Assembly (NCBI GenBank): GCA_021774205.1
Contig: JAJFJI010000367.1
Span: forward strand, 1-7,780
From: Nitrosomonas sp.
GTDB taxonomy: Bacteria > Pseudomonadota > Gammaproteobacteria > Burkholderiales > Nitrosomonadaceae
Length of the DNA: 7,780 nt
Reading direction: 5' to 3'
The position numbers and the translations under genes were made by a program. Each line of letters begins with the position of its first letter. Positions within the stretch are counted from its first letter, which is position 1. This document shows, piece after piece, positions 1 through 6,001 of the stretch. The notes under the pieces are model-generated. The model was given only the letters and a program-made list of their open reading frames with translations. It did no database searches and was not told the DNA's origin.

Positions 1-839
1 GCACGACCGCAGCTGTCCCCACCTGCACGGATATTTGCCTCAACGGCGCTGCGGTAATCAGGTGCATGCTGCGCTATATGAAATATCACGGGCAAACCTT
101 CCATTACGTGGCAAGCTGAACCAAATCGCTTCGCAACCGCAACGCTATCAAGGGATTTATATGTTAGCGCTTGATCAAGTAGCGGTTTCAGTGTTGGCCC
201 AGCAAATGGTAATGAATCTGTCAGTGCTTGTTCTTTCGAAGCACCAATTAGTACTTCGAATAAAATCACAGCAGCACATTGTGCGGCAGCAACAGCAACG
301 TCATTATTATTGGTGATGCGTACAACTGTATCAACGTGTTTAATCAACGTATCCTGTGTTCCTTGATGCATTGCTACCAATATTGGGATTGTTGCCAGGG
401 CGGCAAATTGGTCATCATCCACTCCCGATATTGCCGGAAATTCGGCTGACTTTAAAGAGAGTAAAGTTTGTAACGTTTGGCGGGTAGGGGAGTCAATATA
501 GCCAATATATGTACCCCCTGGTCCAAAGTGTGCGCAATATTCGCTTTGATAGTTAGTCCGTTTAAATTCGCCATGTTTTGCGAAATGTTGAAGCATTAAT
601 AAACATAACTCACCGTAACCTGAAGAGTCACCCGCATTTTTGTTTGCATGGGCAAAAAAACCTTTTGTGTCTGTATAATTACCGGCATTGGGCTGCACAA
701 ATACCAAACCATCCATAACTTCTATTTTTGCAATGCGGTCTGGATCATATAGCCAGTGCAATCCCAGTGCAGCTGAATCAGCAATCAACGCGCCAAATAT
801 TGCTGCTATATTTGGATTAAACATGACATTCGTATGCAT
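1..839 (-). CDS. ADP-ribosylglycohydrolase-fold protein, J1-crystallin-like (partial, 3' end outside window)
   Basis: The frame is open for 279 codons from the ATG at 839 to the window edge, so the C-terminus is missing. An in-frame TAG lies six codons upstream (852-854), so the start must be 839 or the in-frame ATG at 824; 839 is preferred because a weak AGG lies about 12 bases upstream. The N-terminus has GALIADSAALGLHWLYD (residues 16-32), typical of the ADP-ribosylglycohydrolase (DraG/ARH) fold and especially of its J1-crystallin-like branch, which carries the LHWxYD signature. Near the end, IRAGGDSCGR (270-279) sits where classical members have the metal-binding GGDxDT motif; only the first Asp is kept. 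The N-terminal (S/T)DDT metal motif is replaced by SSGYGELCLL (72-81). Classical members remove ADP-ribose from proteins or nucleic acids using two Mg ions. With these changes the activity here is uncertain. Cytoplasmic; no signal peptide or membrane segment seen. The family call is firm, the substrate unknown. Confidence 0.8.
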   Translation of the reverse strand, partial: MHTNVMFNPNIAAIFGALIADSAALGLHWLYDPDRIAKIEVMDGLVFVQPNAGNYTDTKGFFAHANKNAGDSSGYGELCLLMLQHFAKHGEFKRTNYQSEYCAHFGPGGTYIGYIDSPTRQTLQTLLSLKSAEFPAISGVDDDQFAALATIPILVAMHQGTQDTLIKHVDTVVRITNNNDVAVAAAQCAAVILFEVLIGASKEQALTDSLPFAGPTLKPLLDQALTYKSLDSVAVAKRFGSACHVMEGLPVIFHIAQHAPDYRSAVEANIRAGGDSCGR

Positions 840-883
840 ATTAATAAATACCTATTGTTCATTTATATTGATTGTTATTGGTT

Positions 884-897
884 ATTATATGATTATA
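884..897 (-). promoter_or_regulatory. Candidate -10 elements for the ADP-ribosylglycohydrolase-like gene
   Basis: Two perfect TATAAT hexamers on the minus strand (884-889 and 892-897) lie about 45-58 bases upstream of the ATG at 839, giving a plausible leader of roughly 40-50 bases. I find no good -35 at 16-18 bp for either, and the surrounding 840-982 gap is very AT-rich, so chance occurrence is possible. No terminator for the upstream Trm112-like gene is evident in this gap. Confidence 0.35.
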
Positions 898-982
898 AAT
901 CGCTGCAACGGACACAAAAGATATTCTTGTGCTAAATTCTTTTAGTGCCGAGCAAGACGCTTAAGACACCATATGAATTTGT

Positions 983-1162
983 TTAAATTTCTTCTTCATC
1001 TGGTAACCTACGTGCTTGGTCATCCATCATTACTGGTATACCATCTTTGATGGCAAAGGCCAATCGATCCGCTTTGCAGATTAATTCATTTGCAGGTTTT
1101 CGGTATATCAGTGGGCTTTTGCATAACGGACAAACTAAAATATCGAGTAGTTTTGTATCCAT
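983..1162 (-). CDS. Trm112 family (YcaR-like) small zinc-binding protein, 59 aa
   Basis: This 59-residue protein starts MDTKLLDILVCPLCKSPL and contains ELICK (26-30), LAFAIKDGIPVMM (34-46) and an acidic tail (PDEEEI). This is the usual length and pattern of the Trm112/YcaR (UPF0434) family: a CxxC pair (C11, C14), a further Cys (C29), and the conserved 'LAFxIxDGIPV' strand. The start is well supported by an AAAGGA Shine-Dalgarno about 5 bases before the ATG at 1162. In eukaryotes and archaea, Trm112 activates several methyltransferases. The role of the short bacterial form is not settled. In many proteobacteria the gene sits beside lpxK and kdsB; here it follows parB on the same strand after a 55-bp gap with a possible terminator hairpin. 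Family call is confident; function is not established. Confidence 0.88.
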   Translation of the reverse strand: MDTKLLDILVCPLCKSPLIYRKPANELICKADRLAFAIKDGIPVMMDDQARRLPDEEEI

Positions 1163-1198
1163 AAATTTCCTTTGGTTTTACGATAAAAATTTACGCAT

Positions 1199-1220
1199 CC
1201 TGGGCTAACCCCAGGGGTTA
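1199..1220 (-). terminator. Overlapping hairpins at the parB stop codon, possible weak terminator
   Basis: Two alternative stems overlap. CCTGGG (1199-1204) pairs with CCCAGG (1210-1215) around a 5-base loop. TAACCCC (1206-1212) and GGGGTTA (1214-1220) form a perfect palindrome that includes the parB TAA (1218-1220). On the minus strand a short T run (ATTTTTAT) follows about 8 bases after the first stem, which is further than in a canonical Rho-independent terminator. It may attenuate transcription between parB and the Trm112-like gene. Moderate to low confidence. Confidence 0.4.
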
Positions 1221-2060
1221 CAATCTGGATAAGATTCCATCTAATTGATCCAGACTTTTATAATAAATAATGATATTTCCGTCACCATCTTTTCCTGGCT
1301 TAATAACGACCTGCGCACCAATTTTCTCTGAAACCTCTTCTTGCAACCGTAATAAGTCATAATCTTTTTTATTTGCTGGTTTTTTTGATGGATGTTCAAC
1401 ACGGTTAATTAGCCGCTCAGTTTCACGCACTGAGAGTTGTTTATGTACAATAAGATTTGCAAATTCGATTTGTTGCGCTGGAGATAAGGAAAGCAACGCA
1501 CGACCATGGCCCATATCAATTTTACCCTGCATCATTAGATTTTGTACTGGCGTTGATAGGTTAAGTAAGCGCAACAAATTTGAAATTGTACTGCGGGAAT
1601 TACCTAATGCCGTGCCTGCAGTTTGATGCGTCATGCCAAATTCTTTAATTAGACGTTGGATCCCTAGCGCTTCTTCCAGTGGATTCAAATCCTCTCTTTG
1701 AATATTTTCGATGAGTGACATGGCCAATGCTGATTCATCCGGAACTTCACGAATCAACACAGGGACTTCTGATAAGCCAGCGATTTGTGCCGCACGCCAG
1801 CGACGTTCACCAGCAATAATTTCAAAACGACCGTCAGTTATAGGGCGCACCAGAATCGGTTGCATGACACCTTGAACCTTGATCGATTCTGCCAACTCGG
1901 TCAAAGAATCTTGGTCCATGCTGGTGCGCGGCTGATATTTACCTGGCTGAAGTAATGTAATTACCAGGTTTTGCAATGATTCCTCGAGCATATTGCTGCT
2001 GTCACGACTACTTGACAACAATGCATCCAGTCCTTTTCCTAACCCTTTTAATTTAGCCAT
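1218..2060 (-). CDS. parB: Chromosome partitioning protein ParB (Spo0J family), 280 aa
   Basis: ParB binds parS, loads as a CTP-dependent sliding clamp and spreads on nearby DNA; it stimulates ParA ATPase so that replicated origins are separated. The N-terminus (MAKLKGLGKGLDALL, 1-15) is the ParA-contacting leader typical of chromosomal ParB. The ParB/Srx-type CTP-binding domain runs about 33-125, with the hallmark GERRWRA (84-90) and ENIQREDLNPLEEA (118-131). A helix-turn-helix for parS recognition lies about 141-166 (MTHQTAGTALGNSRSTISNL), and a C-terminal dimerisation domain about 234-280. Length is normal for the family. The ATG start follows GGTAGAAAA, a modest ribosome site. The gene is 240 bp downstream of parA, an unusually wide gap, and appears to have its own promoter there. 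A likely binding site, parS, lies at 5957-5972 in the same cluster. Confidence 0.97.
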   Translation of the reverse strand: MAKLKGLGKGLDALLSSSRDSSNMLEESLQNLVITLLQPGKYQPRTSMDQDSLTELAESIKVQGVMQPILVRPITDGRFEIIAGERRWRAAQIAGLSEVPVLIREVPDESALAMSLIENIQREDLNPLEEALGIQRLIKEFGMTHQTAGTALGNSRSTISNLLRLLNLSTPVQNLMMQGKIDMGHGRALLSLSPAQQIEFANLIVHKQLSVRETERLINRVEHPSKKPANKKDYDLLRLQEEVSEKIGAQVVIKPGKDGDGNIIIYYKSLDQLDGILSRL

Positions 2061-2107
2061 TTTTCTACCATAAATTTTAGTAACTATTCAGTGCATCGCA
2101 GAAACTG

Positions 2108-2214
2108 TTCAGCTTGCGCCTGATAATCGTTAGTTCAAGGCACAAAATGTGAGTTTACACGTGACAATGATCATTTTGTAACGCCATAATGGCGGATTAT
2201 AGGGGCAAGCTGAA
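2108..2214. repeat. Long imperfect inverted repeat filling the parA-parB gap
   Basis: Outer arms 2108-2128 and 2195-2214 are complementary except for one mismatch and one single-base bulge: TTCAGCTTGC (2108-2117) pairs with GCAAGCTGAA (2205-2214), CCT (2119-2121) with AGG (2201-2203), and ATAATC (2123-2128) with GATTAT (2195-2200). Inside, GGCACAAAATG-type pairing continues: GGC (2139-2141) with GCC (2183-2185), and ACAAAATG (2142-2149) with CATTTTGT (2172-2179). A small palindrome CGCCATAATGGCG (2182-2194) lies in the right half. As RNA, a parA-parB read-through transcript would form a long stem; as DNA it could be a MITE-like remnant or an operator region. I saw no clear target duplication at its ends. 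Confidence 0.75.
2142..2179. promoter_or_regulatory. Symmetric element centred on CACGTG (possible operator or diverged parS)
   Basis: ACAAAATG (2142-2149) and CATTTTGT (2172-2179) are exact inverted arms whose centre coincides exactly with the centre of CACGTG (2158-2163). TT/AA pairs at 2154-2155/2166-2167 add to the symmetry, so 13 of 19 position pairs match. CACGTG is the core of parS, but the flanks agree with the 16-bp parS consensus at only about 10 of 16 positions, so direct ParB binding is a guess. It lies downstream of the predicted parB transcription start, where an operator or leader hairpin could act. Confidence 0.45.
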
Positions 2215-2223
2215 GTGTTGCAA
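2196..2223 (-). promoter_or_regulatory. Candidate sigma70 promoter for parB
   Basis: On the minus strand, TTGCAA (2218-2223) and a perfect TATAAT (2196-2201) are separated by 16 bp, close to the sigma70 optimum. Transcription would begin near 2188-2190, giving a leader of about 130 bases before the parB ATG. The -10 lies within the right arm of the long inverted repeat, so structure or protein bound there could affect initiation. Confidence 0.5.
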
Positions 2224-2300
2224 ATTTTATTCTAAATAATAGATGGTTGTGTTGTTTGATTGTCCAAGCTTTTATTTGCATCGATGTTTACTCCATGTTG

Positions 2301-3065
2301 CTAAACTGTCGCATTAAGCATTTCTTTAGCTAATGCAAGGTAAGCCTGTGCGCCTTTTGATTCTCGATCATAATACAGAGCTGGCTTGCCAAAACCAGGG
2401 GCCTCTGCCAGTCGGACGTTACGCGGGATAGCGGTACGATATACCTTGTCGCCAAAATGTTGTTGCAATTGATCGGAAACTTGTTGCGATAAGATATTGC
2501 GTGGGTCGAACATTGTGCGTAATAGACCTTCAATCCTAAGTGAGGGATTGAAATTTGCTCGTACTTTTTTGATGGTATTAACAAGATCACTGAGCCCTTC
2601 TAAAGCAAAATATTCACATTGCATCGGTATCATTACTGCATGGGCAGTACATAACCCATTGAGTGTGAGCAAATTAAGCGCTGGTGGGCAGTCCATCAGA
2701 ATATAATCATATTCATTGATGACATCCTGCAACGCTGATTTTAGTCTCGATTCCCTTTCTGATAGGTCAACCATTTCTACTTCAGCGCCGGCAAGATTTC
2801 GATTAGCTGGAAGTAGATCATATTTTCCATTTGTCGCGACAACACGCACCTCCTGGATAGACTGCACGCCTAATAAGACATGATAAATCGTATGTGATAG
2901 CGCATTCTTATCAACACCGCTACCCATCGTCGCGTTACCTTGCGGATCAAGATCGACAAGCAGAACACGCCTTCCAGAAGCTGCGAGACTTGCTGCCAGA
3001 TTAATACTGGTGGTGGTTTTTCCTACCCCGCCTTTCTGATTGGTTATCGCCAGAATTTTTACCAA
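2301..3065 (-). CDS. parA: Chromosome partitioning ATPase ParA (Soj/MinD-like), 254 aa
   Basis: ParA is a Walker-type ATPase that binds DNA non-specifically as an ATP dimer on the nucleoid and is released by ParB-parS, driving origin segregation. The deviant Walker A motif KGGVGKTT is at 11-18 (signature Lys11, catalytic Lys16), the A'/switch I motif DLDPQGN at 38-44, and Walker B ILMDCPP at 122-128. The C-terminal stretch IPRNVRLAEAPGFGKP (213-228) is typical of chromosomal ParA. The start codon is TTG (3063-3065): an AGGA lies 7 bases upstream, the family N-terminus (VKILAITNQKGG) begins there, and no in-frame ATG or GTG precedes it before the upstream stop. It lacks the N-terminal helix-turn-helix of plasmid type Ia ParA. 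It lies 109 bp after rsmG; I find no convincing promoter in that gap, so co-transcription with mnmG-rsmG is likely. Confidence 0.97.
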   Translation of the reverse strand: MVKILAITNQKGGVGKTTTSINLAASLAASGRRVLLVDLDPQGNATMGSGVDKNALSHTIYHVLLGVQSIQEVRVVATNGKYDLLPANRNLAGAEVEMVDLSERESRLKSALQDVINEYDYILMDCPPALNLLTLNGLCTAHAVMIPMQCEYFALEGLSDLVNTIKKVRANFNPSLRIEGLLRTMFDPRNILSQQVSDQLQQHFGDKVYRTAIPRNVRLAEAPGFGKPALYYDRESKGAQAYLALAKEMLNATV

Positions 3066-3174
3066 AATATTTTCCTGTGACTTGATCTTATAGAAAACGC
3101 AGCATTAAATTATTTGCGTCGAAATGGTTGTAATCGTCTGTGACACTATTTTTACATCATAGTAAGCTAATCAG

Positions 3175-3825
3175 TTACTCGCCTTTTTTATTAATAACCA
3201 CTAAATGCCGCTTTGCGTCTAGCCCTGGAACGAAAATCGGGAAAACTTTTTCAATAAAATAATTTGCTGGCAATTGTCTTATCTCTTTGTCCGGGTTTAC
3301 CCCTTTCATAGCCACTAATCTGCTTTCCTTGCTGCTTTCATCACGCAAATGCTCAGCTAATACTATAAAATTTCGTAAACTACATAAAGCACGTGAAATG
3401 ACCGTATTAAATTTCTCGGTAGGCTGGAAATCTTCTGCACGCCCCGCAATAACTTCGGTATTTTTTAATTTGAGTTCAAGTTTGACTTGTTGCAGAAATG
3501 CCGCTTTCTTGCGACTACTTTCAATTAGAAGAATATGCCAATTGGGTTTGGCGACGGCAATTGGAATTCCTGGCAATCCGGCTCCGCTCCCAACATCGGC
3601 AATCCGTTGGCCACTAAGTTGAGGTAAAACTGCCAAGCTATCCATAATATGGTGAGTCAGCATTTCCTCTGGCTTGCGTATCGAAGTCAAATTATGTACC
3701 CGATTCCATTTTTCAATTAAGTATAAATAATGCAGTAGATTTTTTACTATTTCTAATGTGCTAGTCGACGTTGCATCATAGCCAAGCGCGCACATGTGCA
3801 GCGTTAATTTTTTCGACAGGTTCAT
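3175..3825 (-). CDS. rsmG: 16S rRNA (guanine527-N7)-methyltransferase RsmG (GidB), 216 aa
   Basis: RsmG uses S-adenosylmethionine to methylate N7 of G527 in 16S rRNA, in the 530 loop; loss of the enzyme gives low-level streptomycin resistance in several bacteria. The Rossmann methyltransferase core shows motif I DVGSGAGLPGIP (77-88) and the acidic ribose-binding position IES (101-103). NLTSIR (45-50), the GRAED (128-132) and SRA (144-146) motifs, and the C-terminal RHLVVINK (206-213) are all typical of GidB. Length is normal. The ATG (3823-3825) overlaps the TGA of mnmG (3822-3824) in an ATGA junction, so the two are very likely translationally coupled. No separate promoter is expected. Confidence 0.96.
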   Translation of the reverse strand: MNLSKKLTLHMCALGYDATSTSTLEIVKNLLHYLYLIEKWNRVHNLTSIRKPEEMLTHHIMDSLAVLPQLSGQRIADVGSGAGLPGIPIAVAKPNWHILLIESSRKKAAFLQQVKLELKLKNTEVIAGRAEDFQPTEKFNTVISRALCSLRNFIVLAEHLRDESSKESRLVAMKGVNPDKEIRQLPANYFIEKVFPIFVPGLDAKRHLVVINKKGE

Positions 3826-5720
3826 GCGCTTTGTTTTTTATCCTTCTGGACAAAGCCACGTTTTAAATGAACTAGCAGCAATGAAATAGCGGCGGGCGTT
3901 ATGCCGGATATTCTTCCAGCCTGTCCGACCGTCTGTGGCTTGTGCTGATTTAATTTTTGTTGCACCTCACTGGAAAGGCCTCGCACTTCCCGGTAATCAA
4001 TATCCTGCGGAAGATTGGTTTTTTCAAAATGTAGATGACGTTTAATTTCTTCTTGTTGGCGCTCAATATAGCCATGATATTTAGCTTGAATTTCAACTTG
4101 CTCGGCTACCCTTAAATCTGCCATTTTTTGTCCGGATCCTGGCAAGGTCATTAAATGTGCATAAGATATTTCAGGTCTCCGAAGTAATTCATATAGCGTG
4201 TAATCTTTCTCAATGGGCTTGCCAAGCACTCTAATCGCTTCGGTATCAGATAACTTTTCTGGACTAATGCTAACGGATTTCAATCTTTCTTGTTCTCTCA
4301 GAATAGCAGAATACTTGCATGAAAATGTTTTCCAGCGCTCTTTATCGATCAGTCCTAATTTGTGTCCTGTTTCTGTCAATCGTAGATCTGCGTTATCTTC
4401 TCTTAACTGCAGCCGGTATTCTGCACGACTGGTAAACATTCGATATGGCTCAGTTACGCCGCGTGTAATTAGATCGTCAACCAAAACGCCTAAATAAGCT
4501 TCGTCGCGCCGCGGAACCCAGGCTTCCAGCTGTTGAACCATGAGGCCCGCGTTGATGCCCGCCAGTATTCCTTGTGCGGCTGCTTCTTCATAGCCAGTGG
4601 TTCCATTGATTTGACCGGCAAAAAATAATCCTTCAATTGATTTTGTTTCTAATGAACTTTTTAGTTCTCGTGGATCAATATAATCATATTCAATCGCATA
4701 CCCAGGGCGCGTAATATGCGCTTTTTCAAGTCCTTTTATGGTACGCACTAATTTTACTTGAATCTCATAGGGTAGACTGGTTGAGATTCCATTTGGATAA
4801 ACTTCTTGACTATCCAAGCCTTCAGGTTCAAGAAAAATTGAATGGGATTTTCTATCCGCGAATCGAACAATTTTATCTTCTATGGAAGGGCAATAACGTG
4901 GCCCTACACCTTCAATTATTCCGGAATAGATGGGTGATTGATTTAATCCATCCCGGATAAGGTCATGTGTTTTTTCATTGGTCTGCGTTATCCAGCAGGG
5001 TATTTGGCGCGGGTGTTGTGAATTGCTTCCGATAAATGAAAAAACAGGCGTCGGTTCATCTCCAGGTTGTTCCATTAAAACTGAATAATTAATGCTACGA
5101 CTATCGATTCTTGGCGGTGTGCCTGTTTTTAGGCGCCCAACCGGAAGATTCATGTCGCGCAATCGATAAGCCAATTTATTTGAAGGCGGATCTCCTGCTC
5201 TTCCTCCCTTGAAATTAGCTGAGCCAATATGAGCAATGCCACCCAAGAAGGTGCCCACTGTTAGTATCACAGCTTGCGCGTGAAATTTTATACCTAGCTG
5301 AGTTACTACCCCCACAATACGATTATTATTTACAGTAATATCATCGACGCCTTGTTGCATGAGCCTAAGGTTGGGTTGGTTTTCCAAGCGTCTTCTTATT
5401 GCCTGGCGATAAATCGCTCTGTCCGCTTGCGCCCTTGTTGCGCGCACTGCGGGCCCTTTGCTGGCGTTTAAGGTTCGAAACTGAATTCCTCCCTCATCTA
5501 TGGCTTGAGCCATTGCGCCACCGAGCGCATCAATCTCTTTAACTAAATGGCTTTTTCCTATTCCGCCGATGGATGGATTGCAGGACATTTGCCCCAATGT
5601 CTCGAGATTATGTGTCAATAATAACGTTTTTTGACCCATACGAGCGGACGCAAGCGCTGCTTCGGTGCCTGCATGACCCCCGCCAACCACAATTACGTCA
5701 TAATTATTGTCTTTTTTCAT
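3822..5720 (-). CDS. mnmG: tRNA uridine-5-carboxymethylaminomethyl modification enzyme MnmG (GidA), 632 aa
   Basis: MnmG works with the GTPase MnmE to install the (carboxymethyl)aminomethyl group at C5 of the wobble uridine (U34) in certain tRNAs, using FAD, NADH and a folate one-carbon unit. The FAD-binding GGGHAG is at 13-18. CNPSIGGIGKSHLVKEID (47-64) carries one of the conserved cysteines (C47); the second catalytic cysteine, C277, lies in RYCPSIEDK (275-283). The second family signature FAGQINGTTGYEEAAAQG spans 367-384. The C-terminal helical domain (about 540-632) that contacts MnmE and tRNA is present. Length matches the usual 620-635 residues. The ATG follows a GGA four bases upstream. 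It heads the mnmG-rsmG-parA cluster; a weak promoter-like TAGAAT (5760-5765) with ATGACT 18 bp upstream (5784-5789) is the best candidate I see. Confidence 0.98.
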   Translation of the reverse strand: MKKDNNYDVIVVGGGHAGTEAALASARMGQKTLLLTHNLETLGQMSCNPSIGGIGKSHLVKEIDALGGAMAQAIDEGGIQFRTLNASKGPAVRATRAQADRAIYRQAIRRRLENQPNLRLMQQGVDDITVNNNRIVGVVTQLGIKFHAQAVILTVGTFLGGIAHIGSANFKGGRAGDPPSNKLAYRLRDMNLPVGRLKTGTPPRIDSRSINYSVLMEQPGDEPTPVFSFIGSNSQHPRQIPCWITQTNEKTHDLIRDGLNQSPIYSGIIEGVGPRYCPSIEDKIVRFADRKSHSIFLEPEGLDSQEVYPNGISTSLPYEIQVKLVRTIKGLEKAHITRPGYAIEYDYIDPRELKSSLETKSIEGLFFAGQINGTTGYEEAAAQGILAGINAGLMVQQLEAWVPRRDEAYLGVLVDDLITRGVTEPYRMFTSRAEYRLQLREDNADLRLTETGHKLGLIDKERWKTFSCKYSAILREQERLKSVSISPEKLSDTEAIRVLGKPIEKDYTLYELLRRPEISYAHLMTLPGSGQKMADLRVAEQVEIQAKYHGYIERQQEEIKRHLHFEKTNLPQDIDYREVRGLSSEVQQKLNQHKPQTVGQAGRISGITPAAISLLLVHLKRGFVQKDKKQSA

Positions 5721-6001
5721 TTGATCCGTGTTATTTATTAATTGACCCTTTCCTGGTGCATTCTACGGCAAAACATGCCATCAAGTCATTTCTGTGATAA
5801 AAAAAGAATAAATGCGTCAATTTGTTAATTTATTATGTCAACTTTTATACGTTTTTTTTTTTACGAATTTTATCGTTTTTTTGAACTATATTTTCGGTTC
5901 TTGCTGTATTTACGTTGTTATTAATCTGTCGCTATCCACTTTTGCATTGACAATAAGGTTTCACGTGAAACCTTGCTATTGATTGCAGCTATTTTGCGTA
6001 A
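5721..6001. other. AT-rich intergenic region upstream of mnmG
   Basis: No gene is seen in this 281-bp gap. It contains an 11-base T run (5852-5862), a second run of seven T, a TTGACA-like hexamer on the minus strand (5836-5841) without a good -10 partner, and the parS site. A single DnaA-box-like CTATCCACT (5932-5940) matches the consensus at 7 of 9 positions. In enterobacteria oriC lies directly upstream of gidA, but one weak box is not enough to call an origin here. Confidence 0.5.
5957..5972. promoter_or_regulatory. parS: parS centromere site
   Basis: GGTTTCACGTGAAACC is a perfect palindrome whose central 14 bases GTTTCACGTGAAAC are identical to the universal bacterial parS consensus; only the outermost pair differs (G/C in place of T/A). 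The perfect symmetry extends to 20 bp (5955-5974). It is the loading site for the ParB encoded in the same cluster, about 4 kb away. It lies upstream of mnmG and about 27 bp from the stop of the decayed IS66-type gene. Confidence 0.93.

Noticed and set aside
35..316. Plus-strand open frame of 93 codons at the left end
   Set aside because: Antisense shadow of the ADP-ribosylglycohydrolase-like gene; Gln-rich composition is an artefact of reading that gene backwards.
2108..2214. Integron attC site as an explanation for the long inverted repeat
   Set aside because: The arm ends lack the GTTRRRY/RYYYAAC core sites, and no integrase or cassette context is present.
3390..3398. CACGTGAAA half of a parS site inside rsmG
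   Set aside because: Only the right half matches; overall agreement with the 16-bp consensus is about 10 of 16, and it is within coding sequence.
5573..5797. Plus-strand open frame of 74 codons across the mnmG start
   Set aside because: Antisense shadow of the mnmG 5' end with no ribosome site or recognisable protein.
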